Of a stretch of 64,000 nt of DNA, positions 1 through 9,939 are shown piece by piece. The stretch's first letter is position 1; every line of letters begins with the position of its first letter. Position numbers and translations under genes: made by a program. Source of the stretch: Ochotona curzoniae (taxonomy: Eukaryota; Chordata; Mammalia; Lagomorpha; Ochotonidae); NCBI RefSeq assembly GCF_017591425.1, contig NW_024467120.1:186001-250000 (forward strand), read 5' to 3'. The notes under the pieces are model-generated. The model was not told where the DNA came from. It saw only the letters and a list, made by a program, of their open reading frames with translations, and searched no databases.

Positions 1-460
1 ATTATGCAACTGTATTTCATATATGACTCTGAAAAATTAAAAATTAAAACATTCTGGAAGACAGGAAATTAAAATACAAAATATCAACATCCATTGAAAT
101 ACAGCAAAAGCATTGAGAGGGACATTTATAACAATAAGCACAAAAAATAGAAATATCTCAAGTAAATGATCTCAAGGACTGTTTTTAAAAGGAAAAGTTA
201 GCAGGAATCAATAAATGATTTTAAGAAAAACAGCAAAAATTAATGGAATTGGAACAAAAACAAATAAAATTCAACAACACGGGCCATTTTTTAAAAATAT
301 GAGCAAAATAAGAATTTCACCATACAAATAAAAATCAAGTAAAATTAGAGATGAAAAGAAATACATCATAATAAACTACTGTAAACAATTATATACCAAC
401 AAATTGGAAAATCTGACATGGGCATTCTTTGACTACATATAATTTATCAGGATTGAATTA
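1..460 (+). mobile_element. L1 ORF2 fragment, plus strand
   Basis: A-rich sense-strand sequence that reads like the middle of L1 ORF2, after the endonuclease. The stretch near 345-415 resembles the L1 passage encoding a tyrosine-rich peptide followed by an ANKLE-like motif. Stops occur in all frames, so it is a dead fragment. It runs off the left edge of the window. Confidence 0.6.
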
Positions 461-469
461 AAAGGTGGC

Positions 470-620
470 TTGGCATTGTGGCATAGCCAGTGAAGCTTCC
501 ATCCGTAATGCTGGCAGCCCAAACGACCACTGGCTTGAGTTCCAGCTATTCTAGCTCCCTACTGATGGCCTGGGGAGGCGGCAGATGATGGTACAAGTGC
601 ACAGTTAACCCAACCCTGAG
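470..620 (+). mobile_element. Old CSINE fragment
   Basis: Diverged head of the lagomorph tRNA-derived SINE: a GGCATTGTGGCATAGC-like A-box, a TTGAGTTCCAGC-like B-box and CTAGCTCCCT...GGCCTGGGG body. The tail is not recognisable and the copy is older than most others here. The 630-1,200 stretch that follows shows no gene or repeat I can name. Confidence 0.5.
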
Positions 621-1204
621 TTTCAGAAGTTATATGGAGTTGGTGTCTGATACCAGTGTTTCTGGAATGGTAAATCTAGGCAAAAAAACAGAAAAGGGAT
701 TTAGATTGTCAGGCAGGGGAGCACCAAATCATGGGTCAGATACTGGTTAACTGTGGAATTAGGAAAAGCTAATACACCTTTCTGAACCACAGCTGCCTAG
801 GTGTAAATAATAATTGCAATAACATATTCTTCTCAAAAACTGTTGTGATAACAACAAGAAATTACAAACGTTGAGGACATAATGTGGTGTCCAGCTCAGA
901 CTACACAGACTAACACATCCTGGTTTTTCCCTTCTAAGATCAAATTTGAAAAAATGTTGAAATCTTAAGGATGTGATTGCATACAGCCTGGAAAAATGCT
1001 TTGCAGAAAACAGCTCACCTGAGTGGTCAACCACATTATGGTGCCTCCTCTAGGGAAGAGTGAGAGGGAACATTCCACAATTCAGGAAAACGAGCTGGCT
1101 GAAACACAAAGGGAACCTCTGGTCAACATACCGTATCAGAGGAGAAAGAAAATTAACTTCTTCTTACAAACAAACAAACCAGAGCCTTAAATGGCATTTC
1201 ACCA

Positions 1205-1450
1205 TGCAGCTTTCCAAAGGAGATATGTTTTATTTGAGAGTGGGGAAAAAGAAACAGAGATCCCATCCACTACTTCATTCCACTACAACTACAAGAACTG
1301 GTCCAGGTCATAGGCAGGAGCCTAGAACTCCATCTGGGTTTCCCACATGAACAGAAACCTGAAAGAGCAAGGGGGGCCAGGACTCAGGCCCAGCATCTTC
1401 TGTGGGTTTATGGCTATTCCAAACAGTGCACAAAGTGCTCTACCAGACAC
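1205..1450 (-). mobile_element. Old CSINE fragment, reverse orientation
   Basis: Reverse-complement SINE body: an AGACAGAGATC-like left part, then CAGGAGCCTAGAACTCC and GGTTTCCCACATG. It is strongly diverged. The open frame across it is a by-product of the SINE. Confidence 0.4.
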
Positions 1451-1614
1451 CCACCACCATGGTGGTTTAAATTTTATTTTTAAGAAATGAACGTTTAGAA
1501 TTATGTGATCTTCATTTCGTTAGCGATTTCATTTTCACTGTACAATTCGTAGAAATTTGTATTTTCTGCTAGTACATTTGTTACATTGTATATTTTAAAG
1601 CTTTAAATTTTTTC

Positions 1615-1910
1615 AGAGATCTAATTATTTATTTGAAAGATTAACAGAGACAGGGAGTGAACGAACCAGAGAAGGAAAAGAAAGAGAGAAAAAAAAATCT
1701 GATAGGAGCTTCAACCAAATCTCTCACTTGGGTCATTGGGGCACAGGCACTTGAGCACTTCAAGTTGGTTTTCCTAACTAAGCACATCATTAGCTGGGAG
1801 CTGGACTGGAAGTGGACAGGACATGATGTGGTGCCCACATGGGGTACAGGCATCACAAGCAACCGATTTAACCACTTCAACACAACTGCTGAACCAAAGT
1901 TTTACTGTTA
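1615..1910 (-). mobile_element. CSINE within block A1
   Basis: Reverse-orientation SINE with a left poly-T/A-rich tail, CTCTCACTTGGGTCAT and GGAGCTGGACTGGAAGTGG. The same insertion is found at 28,770-28,990 in block A2, so it predates that duplication. Confidence 0.65.
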
Positions 1911-2127
1911 CTCATTCAGCCATTAGTTGTATGACCCAAAGCCCACCTAGTCAACACAACTTCCCACTACAGTTTATCTTTTTCCTAGTAATATGAAGTG
2001 TAACTAGTGCGGTGAACCTGCCAGGGCTGAGACCTGGAGTCCCCAGTCACAGGAACCTGTGCCCGATTCAGGAGGCCCCCTTTCTGCCACTTTCCCAGCA
2101 CCCAAGGTGGTTCGTGACCCCCTTTAC

Positions 2128-2340
2128 CTGGTCTGGTCCCCGGGGTTCCTACCTTCTGTCCTGAGCAGCAGGAGATGCTGTTCTTCACTTTCCTTCCTTT
2201 TTATGACTTCTGTGAGGAGTTTCCCAAGATCTTCGTCTAGCAGGCAGTCCCGGAGTTTATCCCATTTGTCATCCTCATACCTGGTGGAGTTCAGTAAACA
2301 CTTGTCTGTCTTCAAACGGAGGCAGAACCTTTACAGACAG
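2128..2340 (-). pseudogene. Candidate exon of an unidentified gene, block A1 copy
   Basis: On the minus strand, downstream of the motif cluster at 2.44-2.55 kb, a short acidic/basic open frame of 63 codons starts at 2,315. It runs into a splice-donor-like CAG|GTAAAG whose exon edge would be 2,128. A second frame just upstream (LPPFEDRQVF-like) suggests a frameshift within an older exon. The donor is conserved in the A2 copy at 29,158, although the A2 reading frame differs and is broken. I do not recognise the protein. The charged, helix-prone composition and the RFX/NRF1-like motifs upstream would suit a cilium or testis gene, but that is inference. It may simply be non-coding. Confidence 0.3.
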
Positions 2341-2429
2341 CACTGGTGGCGGTTTTACCAGCCTGGGAAACACAAGGTCAGCCCTGCAGGTGAGCCCCAG
2401 GTTTGGCCCCTGACAGATTCCCCACCTCA

Positions 2430-2560
2430 AGTCACAATGAGTGTTGCCAAGCAACACCATGAGAGCATGCACACTTCACACTTCGCTCCAGCCAGTCATG
2501 AGGCAAGCGCACAAAGGCTCAGTGGGCAGGACTGATGGGCGGTCCTCCTCTCTGAGCAAT
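2430..2560 (-). promoter_or_regulatory. Candidate decayed promoter with RFX X-box-like motif (A1)
   Basis: GTTGCCAAGCAAC at 2,443-2,455 is close to the palindromic X-box bound by RFX factors. The adjacent GAGCATGCACAC looks like a CpG-decayed version of the NRF1-like site present in the A2 copy. Few CpGs remain here. The direction (minus) is inferred from the candidate donor at 2,128. Confidence 0.35.
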
Positions 2561-2565
2561 TATCT

Positions 2566-3095
2566 TGTTTTCTTTCTTTTTTTTTTTTTATTGTTGCTTA
2601 CATTGTATTATGTAGTACAGTTTTATAGGCGCTGGGGATTCCCCCCACCCCTCCCATACCCCTCCCCCCATGGTGGATTCCTCCACCTTGTTGCATAACC
2701 ATAGTTCAAGTTCAGTTGAGATTCATTGCTTGCAAACACATGCCTAGCATAAAGTTCAGCGTCTTATTGTCCAGATAAGCTCAGTGGCCTCTTGGGGAGA
2801 CCTTCTATGGTCTGAAGATAGGTCCAACAGAGTAAAGATCCGGTCAGTTAAAAGCCCCAACAAGGCCTCAGTATCAATATACAACATTATGGAATTAATT
2901 GACATAGTATTGGGTAAACAATATGTTAAAAATAATGCAAGTTCCCTTCTTCGAAACATCTGGGTTGAGACAGTATCAATGACACGTTCAAAAAATAACA
3001 AACAACCAAACAAAAAATTACAGGTTAAATCAAGGCAAACATGTGGTATCTAATCTTTTGGGATTCGCTCATTTCCCTTAGCATTATAGTTTCTA
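2566..3095 (-). mobile_element. L1 3'-end fragment inserted in A1
   Basis: Starts with a poly-T run (reverse-complement poly-A), then TACAGTTTTATAGGCGCTGG, a C-rich stretch and a long 3'UTR-like segment. The same module occurs at 15.0, 42.5, 47.05 and 58.86 kb. At 47.05 kb it is the 3' end of a near full-length L1, which identifies it. Block A2 lacks this insertion. Confidence 0.7.
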
Positions 3096-3399
3096 AGCAA
3101 ATTGAGATTGGTTGTCTGTAAGAAACAATCTGAGAGAGTTTCATACCTGACTTGATGCTAAAAACTTGTCCAGAGAAAACTCCCCTAAAGGTTCAATCTC
3201 CTTACTCCTCAGTCCCTCATTCTTGTGGGTCCTTCAGGGTTTCCATGGGAAATGGACAGCTGCAACTAAGTCGCATCATGGTGAGTTTAGATACTGTGTC
3301 TCTGAAGGTCATCAACTGCAACTTTGAAGGATTAATCAGCATTTGTTGTTCAAGATTCATGAAGAAAAATTATCATTTTTTACCTTTTAAAGGAGCTAT

Positions 3400-3700
3400 T
3401 TTTTCAAAAATGGTTTCTTTTAAATCAGAAGCACAGAGATAGAAAGAGCAGATGTTCAATCCACTTTTGTTCCCTTCCAAATGTCGACAGGGACAGAGCT
3501 GGCATGTCTGGTACCAGGAGACACCAAGATAGTAGGAAGACTAGAAACTAGGAGTCTCCTCCAATTACCTGCATGGGTGCAGGGGCCCAAGCATTTGGGC
3601 CACCCTCTGCTGCTTTCCTTTGTGCGTTCCCAGCAAGCTGGGTCAGAATTGGAACAGTCAGGATTCCATCTGGCATCATGGCTGTCAGACTGTACTCACT
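3400..3700 (-). mobile_element. CSINE in block A
   Basis: Reverse-orientation SINE with TGCAGGGGCCCAAGCATTTG and TGCTGCTTTCC. Orthologous insertions lie in A2 (29,920-30,190, same orientation) and A3 (25,860-26,000, opposite), so it predates the block A duplications. Confidence 0.7.
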
Positions 3701-4024
3701 ACACTTCAACACCAGCTGGTACATCCTATATCTCACACTCTGGGAGGGTCTTCACAGACTGATCTCTGAAGGGTCATGTCCTAAGGCTCACAGATTATGT
3801 GATATTTCCAAAAACATTGTCTCATTTTGTTACTCAAATACTCCTGTTTTAAGAATTTTGCATGAGTTCCAGATACTGAGCACAATTTAAATTTTTAAGA
3901 ATCACTTTTTATTCAGCTTTTTATACATACCAACAATTTATACATGGCCAACATTGCAAGGATGAAGCATTTCACAATTATAAGTGTACTCTAAATATTC
4001 ATTTTTGTTATTTGTTTATTTATT

Positions 4025-4355
4025 TTAGGGACCGGGACATGGACTCAACTGGCTAATCCAACAACAACAACACAGGGACCACACATTGCTCTTGGTTCAT
4101 GTCCTGGTTGCTCCATTGTATACCCAGCTCCCAGGAAGTATCCTGGGAAAGCAGAGGAGACTTCTCAAAGCCTTGGGGCCCTGTACCCTTGTGGGATACC
4201 TGTAAGAGCCTCTTGTTTCCAGGCTGCTTGCTTTGGAACTGCTCAGCTTTAGCCATCACAGCCATTTAAGGAGACAAACAGAAGATGGAAGATTTCTGTC
4301 TCTCCATCTCTCTATGAAATTGTCTTTCCAAGGAAAATAAATGTATCTTTTACAA
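4025..4355 (+). mobile_element. CSINE in block A
   Basis: Forward-orientation copy. The head is GGACCGGGACATGGACTCAA, the tail CAAGGAAAATAAATGTATC. The copies in A3 (25,195-25,520, reversed) and A2 (30,530-30,845, same orientation) share it. Confidence 0.7.
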
Positions 4356-4999
4356 AATTACTTTGTTGATGTTTTTGGTTATTTGTTTGGTCTTTTAGAT
4401 TTTTTTTATTTTAGTAGTTATTATATGGGTGAGGGGGTTGCACACCTTTGAGGGCCTCTGATTTATGTGGAGTGGCTCAAGAATGGGGACAGGTAAAGAT
4501 GGATGAGACAAATGGTTCAGCAGTTTCTCCTGTGTCTGATGCTGAAGGGCAGAAAGAGTGTACCAGTTCTCACTGACACACTCCATCAGTGCTAAGGAAC
4601 AGTTAATCATGTCATGTTACCTATGTTGCCTCTAAAAGTCACCAATGGATATAATGTTCCAAGGGTATTACTTGAATGGTCCTGATTGTCCTGAAAAGTT
4701 GTTGGTTTCCTTATACTGGAGCTGGAAAGTTCTTTCTAAGGTCTATGGGCTGTCCTTGATATCCTCAGTGTGTCCACAGACCTAGGAGCTTGCTGCAAAG
4801 CCTGTCCAGGTGTGTTTTCCACCTTGTCCATCTATCCATCTTTTGGTGAAATATTCAAAATCTTCTGTTGGCTTAGATCATCTGATTGTCTTGCTTTTCA
4901 TGTGTAACTGGGCATGCTTTCTTTTCTTATGTGGAAATCAGTAAGCAAAAACGTACAGTCCTATAAAATATGATCCTGATTCAATGCACATGGCCTTAG

Positions 5000-5310
5000 G
5001 ATTTTCCCTACACACGAGTTTCTACTTCAGCAGTCCAATTGGGCAGTCCCCTAAGAAACCTTGTGTCTTCAGACCTAGCTCTGATGTACACCAGCTGATG
5101 AAGCATCAGGTCCAGCTCATACAGGTTCATACACACAGTGCTCATATCAATGCATATGGGGGTGGGGGTGGGCAGGAATGCTCCCTGTTCCATCCAAAAG
5201 TGAAGCAGCTGAGACACAAATGGTTGCCCGTATTGGATGCTGTCACTTGGAGGCAGAGGGTTGGCCTGTTCTACACATGGTAAACTCTGCAATGTTAGGA
5301 ACATTAGTAG
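5000..5310 (-). repeat. Old SINE-like segment with a misleading open frame
   Basis: A 102-codon minus-strand frame here is partly conserved in the inverted copy at 24,224-24,487, which could look like selection. The DNA around GCATCCAATACG...TTTGTGTC(T/C)CAGCTGCTCCA matches a CSINE body of the older rabbit type, so the frame is repeat-derived. A third partial copy lies at about 30,960-31,140. Confidence 0.5.
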
Positions 5311-5459
5311 GTACACAGCATTAGCTGAGTCTGATATGTCAAAGTGTTTTCATATGCAACACTGTAAAAGTCCATTAAATGAAGACACTAAGTACACAAA
5401 TCCCATTTATGGTACAATTTATGCTTTTGAATGTTACTGGCAACTTTAAAAACATATTT

Positions 5460-5750
5460 GGGGGCTCATTAGACCTGCATGCAACCTGTGGCACTTGCAT
5501 CTTTGCCATCTGAAGTACAGTTCCTGTGTTGAATGCTCCACTTCCAATCTGGTTCTCTGCTTGTGGCCTGGGAAAGCAGCAAGGAATGGCCCCGGTCCTT
5601 GGGCTACTGCACCCATGTGGGACACCCCAGAGAGGCTCCTACAATTTATCTGGGGAATGCACCAGGAAATAGAATGTCTTCTCTCTATCTCTTTTTCTCT
5701 TCTGCAAAATCAGCCTTTTAACATAAAAATAAAACCCTCCATACATATTT
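5460..5750 (+). mobile_element. CSINE in block A
   Basis: Forward SINE with CTTGTGGCCTGGGAAAGCAG and GACACCCCAGAGAGGCTCCT, ending at an A-rich tail near 5,735. Its inverted partner is at 23,825-24,100 in A3. From 5,750 to 6,270 I see no gene or named repeat. Confidence 0.75.
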
Positions 5751-6276
5751 ATTACACATAGATAATATGTATTTAGATAGTTTGACTAGCTTTAAAATCA
5801 TGTATTCCAAACAAATAATTTTCTCACTAAAAGTTTTCAAATATTATCTTACTTGTTTTATTCAATAGAGGCAAAATGATTTCTCAATGATTATTTTATT
5901 CCACAAATATCTGATATTTCCAAGGCAATGACAGACCTAAAATGAAATCCAAGATTGTAATATGACTTCAACAGGAGATAACTGTGACCCTTTTATTTGA
6001 GCCACCTCAATTTTCAACCATGTTAGTGGGGAGCTTTAGTTGGTAGTGGAGCTAGAACTCCATCCCAGGCTCTCTGAGACAGAATAAATGCACATCAAGT
6101 GGCTTCCTAGCTGATACAGCAAATGCCGATCCTACTATTCACTTCACAAATGACATTAAAAATATGGGTAGAAAGTATTTTCATCCACATTCTTTTTTCA
6201 GAAAAAAAGTAAAACAAATGGGATAATGTGTGTATATATCACACACATAATCTGTGAAGAATGAACAGACAAAAGA

Positions 6277-6299
6277 TATCTCTAGGATTCCTAGAGATA
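6277..6299. repeat. Short perfect palindrome
   Basis: A 23-nt palindrome with 11-bp arms (TATCTCTAGGA / TCCTAGAGATA) around a single T. The inverted copy near 23,280-23,305 in A3 is degenerate, so the symmetry is perfect in A1 only. Confidence 0.6.
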
Positions 6300-6339
6300 G
6301 AATTAAAATGATGCATAAGATGATTCTGATTTTTGAAAA

Positions 6340-7190
6340 AGTTTACTGAGAGTTCTTTTGTGACCTATAATATGATCAATACTGGAGAAAATTTCATGTG
6401 CAGGTGAATAAAAATGGCATATTCAATGTCTGTGGAATAAAAGACTGTTGATTTATACATATTACATTGTTTATGAGGGCACAATAGCTGATTTATGACA
6501 GTTGAATGATGATTCATAATATAAATTGATTATTATTATACAATGGTTGCTTTAAAATCAAGATTCATTATAGTCATGAGAATTTTATGACTTACAACTG
6601 ATTATATCAATAGTAGATGAGTTTTATTGCAGAAGAATGGTGATTGATCATATACAAATTGATTAAGATGTCACAATGCTTTTACTATTAATGGATGGTT
6701 TTTGGCCTTAATGATAGTGATAATTGCGTAATTGTCATTTTGTGACTTCTTAATTGATCATCTGACACTCTTCGGCCGATATCAGAATATGGCTTTCACT
6801 TGAGAAATGTTTATGATTTCATAAATATGATTTCATGAATGTTTATGATATTATATCAATGGATTGTTTTTTTCTGATTTCAAATTCATTATAATTGCAA
6901 AATTCTTGCTTTCACAAAGCAATTGGTTATGATATCAGAGTGGAATGTTGATACTGGATTATGACTTCACAGTTACAGGTTAATGAGATCCTGTTGTCTT
7001 TCATGAATCTGAAATTACATTATTAGGTTTATTACATCAGAATGGTGGGATATCATATACCAATTGATTATGATATCAAATTTTCTTATGACTATTTCAA
7101 ATTTTGATCTCACAATTAGTTTATATGACATTGAAAACTTTGTGATCTGTGACTGTGTATTGTACTTTTGTGTTGCAGTATAGCTTTATA
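6340..7190 (+). repeat. Degenerate ATGAYATCA minisatellite, A1 copy
   Basis: Strongly diverged short-period array. Recurrent cores are TTATGA(C/T)..., TGATATCA, ATCAC and CAATGGT, spaced at roughly 18-22 or multiples. The left part (6,440-6,790) aligns as reverse complement with 22,800-23,150. No ORF or RNA gene is visible. Confidence 0.7.
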
Positions 7191-7204
7191 AAGTAAAGCC
7201 TTTC

Positions 7205-7545
7205 AATTTTTTTTAAAGATTAATTTACATTTACACAAAGTCAGATACACAGAGAGCAGGAGAGATAGAGAGAAAGATCTTCCGTCTGATGATTCACTCC
7301 CCAAGTGACTGCAACATCCAGTGCTGTGCTGATCCAAATCCAGTAAGCAGGAAACTCTTCCAGATCTCCCACATGGGTACAGGGTCCCAAGGCTTTGGGC
7401 CATCCCCAACTGCTTTCCCAGGTCACAAGCAGGGAGTTGAATGGGAAGTGGAACAGCCAGGATTAGAACTGGCGCCCATATGAAATCCATGCATGTTCAA
7501 GCTGAGGACTTTACCCACTAAACCATGTTGCTGGGCCCAAGCCTT
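7205..7545 (-). mobile_element. CSINE
   Basis: Reverse-orientation, near full-length SINE: left A-rich tail, GAAAGATCTTCCGTCTGATG, TCACAAGCAGGGAGTTGAATGG, right end ...CATGTTGCTGGGCCC. It is missing from the inverted copy A3, where the sequence jumps from the equivalent of 6,790 to that of 8,870. Confidence 0.85.
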
Positions 7546-7564
7546 TCACTTTTTAAAAATAGAT

Positions 7565-7618
7565 ACACAGATAGAGGATAGATAGATGATAGTTAGCTAG
7601 CTAGCTAGATAGACAGAT

Positions 7619-7664
<46 letters not shown>

Positions 7665-7694
7665 CAGACACATAGATGCATAGATACATAGATG
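7565..7694. repeat. (GATA/TAGA)n microsatellite
   Basis: About 130 bp of GATA-type repeats with a GCTA variant cluster and a GACA tail. It lies in the 2.1-kb part of A1 that has no counterpart in A3. From 7,700 to 8,870 I see no recognisable feature; short open frames there have no family resemblance I can name. Confidence 0.95.
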
Positions 7695-8871
7695 GAAATC
7701 TCAGACACTGAGACTCCTGGAGACAGGCTTTTGTGTTTCAGGATCCCAAAGAAAACACGCTTAAATTATTTTGTCTGTTCCTCTCCCTTCTTCTGCACTG
7801 ACAAATTTCATTGAGGCCAGGGTCATGAGTCAGGTACTTTCCTATTTAGACATACAGCTGCCTAACTACGTATTCTTTGGAAAGAAATATGTACTAGTAG
7901 AAATCAACATTCCTCAATCAAGCTTGCTTTTATTAGTGACCAAGTAATAAAATGTTTACCAATATGATCAAATATTTATTGCATAATTCTAAAAAAGTTT
8001 CTTTCTTTACCTAAAAAAAAAAAAACTATATGCGAATAGATGCAGTCTTTTTTCCTAGATTACAGGACTTTCATTCTTCCTGACCTGAGTACTGATGAAC
8101 ACATCAGCTGTCCAAACCAGAAGATGAAAGCCAGACAGCCCTTCCAGGGGACAAATGCCATTAGGTTGTAGAAGTCATCTTTGTCAACTCAGCCACCTCA
8201 CAGAAACTGCCTTTGCACAGGATGCACAAAATGAGTGTAATTGCGATCACAAGATGAGTTTAATTTCCAAAGTTAGGAAAAAAATTCTGGCTACTATATA
8301 TACCCACTATAATTCACAGGCTTCCCCACTCAAGGGTTCTAGGATCATGTCCACAATTCTATGTGAATTGCTGGGCAGGAAGGGAGAGGATGCTGATGTG
8401 TTGGTGCCACATCATAACCAGCTAATTAGAAAGCAGGAGGCCAATGTGGATGGTGAGCATCGTGAAGAGGAAACCAGTTTATGGTAGGCCTCGGTGGAAA
8501 GCAGGAGGCAGCTGTGGGAAGAGGTTGACCTGAGGAGAGTATCTGGGGAGAGTGGCACAGGCCAACACTGAGGAAAACACCATGATAGAGGAGCTTGTGA
8601 AACACAGCTGTGGGACTCACATATGTCTAAAGAAGGGTCCTCCCATAGGAATTGAGGAAAAAGAGTCTGTGCCTCAGACCCAGACTGCCATTCAGAAAGA
8701 TCTACTGAAATGAAAGTCCCTTAAAGCCCCTTAAATCTCTTCCAGCAGTGCTTAGCAAGACCACAGGGAAGTCAGTTGTGTTTGTGACTGGAACGAAGAC
8801 TGTGGTATAAATGTCTTCCTTCATTGTCAAAGAGGATCCTGAGCAGCAGCCTCATGGGCATGTGTCCTTGA

Positions 8872-9291
8872 AACAGGTGTAACAGAGTCCCTGTAGGAGG
8901 ATGGACATGAACAGGATGTTCATGATAGAAAAGTCATCTTCCTGGCTCAGGGTCCATGTCCTTCCCTTTAGTTACTCATCCAGGTGGCCCACACAGAGCC
9001 AAAGCAGTCCAGGCAAAACAGCATGGCCCAAGAGGAACAGACCAGAAGATGGAGCCAGGGACCAACTGAGGACAGGAAGAGGAGGATCTCCAAGGTGAGG
9101 AGCAGGATCCTAATCTGGAAATGCACCCCTAAAAGGAGGAGCAGGAACCAGAGATGATGAGGCCAGATATGAAGTGTTCTATACAGATTCATTTTGCAGC
9201 ATCCCATACCAGGGGATGCAGATTCTGAACAATTTGAGTGGGTCTCTGAGGAAACTAAAGCCAATGTAGGATTCAGATGCAGTACAGTCTT
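8872..9291 (-). pseudogene. Unrecognised hydrophobic ORF remnant, part 1
   Basis: The minus strand carries an open frame of 98 codons (8,968-9,264) with a strongly hydrophobic core rich in Leu, Trp and Phe, resembling one or two membrane spans. The part 8,872-9,145 is repeated inverted at 22,530-22,800, where the frame is broken. A SINE separates it from part 2. I cannot assign a family; a decayed membrane-protein gene or a Leu-rich accident of pyrimidine-rich DNA are both possible. Confidence 0.3.
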
Positions 9292-9619
9292 TTTTTTTTT
9301 AAGATTTATTTTTTATTTTTTTATTGGAAAGGCGGATATACAGAGAGGAGAGACAGAGAAGAAGATCTTCTGTCCGATGATTCACTCCCCAAGTGAGCGC
9401 AACGGCCAATGCTATGCCGATCCAAAGCCAGGAGCCTCTTCTGGGTCTCCCGCGAGGGTGCAGGTTCCCAAAGCTTTGGGCCATCCTCGACTGCTTTCCC
9501 AGGCCACAAGCGGGGAGCTGGATGGGAAGAGAGGCTGCTGGGATTAGAACCGGCGCCCATATGGGATCCTGGGCGTGCAAGGCGAGGACCTTAACCACTG
9601 TGCCACCACGCCGGGCCCG
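9292..9619 (-). mobile_element. Young CSINE with target-site duplication
   Basis: Full-length, low-divergence SINE in reverse orientation. It is flanked by 15-bp direct repeats ending in CAGTACAGTCTT (9,277-9,291 and 9,620-9,634, one mismatch). It is almost the same subfamily as the copies at 26.6 and 58.5 kb. The 183-codon frame across it is SINE-derived. Confidence 0.95.
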
Positions 9620-9634
9620 ATACAGTACAGTCTT

Positions 9635-9930
9635 GCTGGAGTGTCCAACAATGTGCTGAGCATGATTTGACAAGGAATGGAAGAGGCAGGTTTGGCAACA
9701 GGGAGCCTGAATCCAAAGCTCGGTGCCGAAGCTGCACGGGGAAGACAAAGACTGGGATAGGAATGCTGAAGATGATGTGTGGTAGGTGTGATGCAAAGGG
9801 GGATGTTGGGGTTTCAACTTGGACTGCAGCAGGTGTTTCTGCTGCTGCAATGGACATGGTCATCTGCAGTGCTGCAGTGCTGCTTCTCCAGAAACTAATA
9901 AAAAATCTAAATATTGGGGTTTTTGACACG
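9635..9930 (-). pseudogene. Unrecognised ORF remnant, part 2
   Basis: On the minus strand a frame continues upstream of the SINE with Ala/Pro-rich and then Pro/Phe/Val-rich residues (for example SIPIPVFVFPVQL). Removing the SINE would join it to part 1. No family is recognised and no start or splice evidence is clear. Confidence 0.25.
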
Positions 9931-9939
9931 TTACAATGA

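Larger units (their letters stand above)
1690..4350 (+). repeat. Duplication block A1, left part (direct copy of A2)
   Basis: This interval aligns by eye, in the same orientation, with 28,770-30,850. The shared order is: SINE, CpG-bearing candidate promoter/exon, a stretch containing CCTTGTCCAGAGAAAA-like sequence, a SINE at 3.4-3.7 kb, and a SINE at 4.0-4.35 kb. A1 has one extra piece, an L1 3' end at about 2,566-3,095, which A2 lacks. A shorter inverted copy of the right part is present at 25-26 kb. Confidence 0.8.
3440..6800 (+). repeat. Duplication block A1, right part (inverted copy of A3)
   Basis: This interval aligns as reverse complement with 22,800-26,060. Shared landmarks include the SINEs at 3.4-3.7, 4.0-4.35 and 5.46-5.75 kb, the old SINE-like stretch at 5.0-5.3 kb and the start of the ATGATATCA repeat array. 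Identity by eye is roughly that of an old duplication, with many substitutions and small indels. Confidence 0.8.

Noticed and set aside
2059..2535. 158-codon plus-strand Ser/Arg-rich frame
   Set aside because: No counterpart frame in the A2 copy and no domain; the composition follows from the antisense of the candidate exon and promoter.
5008..5316. 102-codon frame conserved in an inverted copy, as a possible gene
   Set aside because: The underlying DNA is a SINE-like body shared through block duplication; conservation is explained by common descent, and the third copy is broken.
9299..9850. 183-codon minus frame, the second longest in the window
   Set aside because: Its first half is antisense to the young SINE and the rest belongs to the unrecognised remnant; it is a chance fusion across the insertion.
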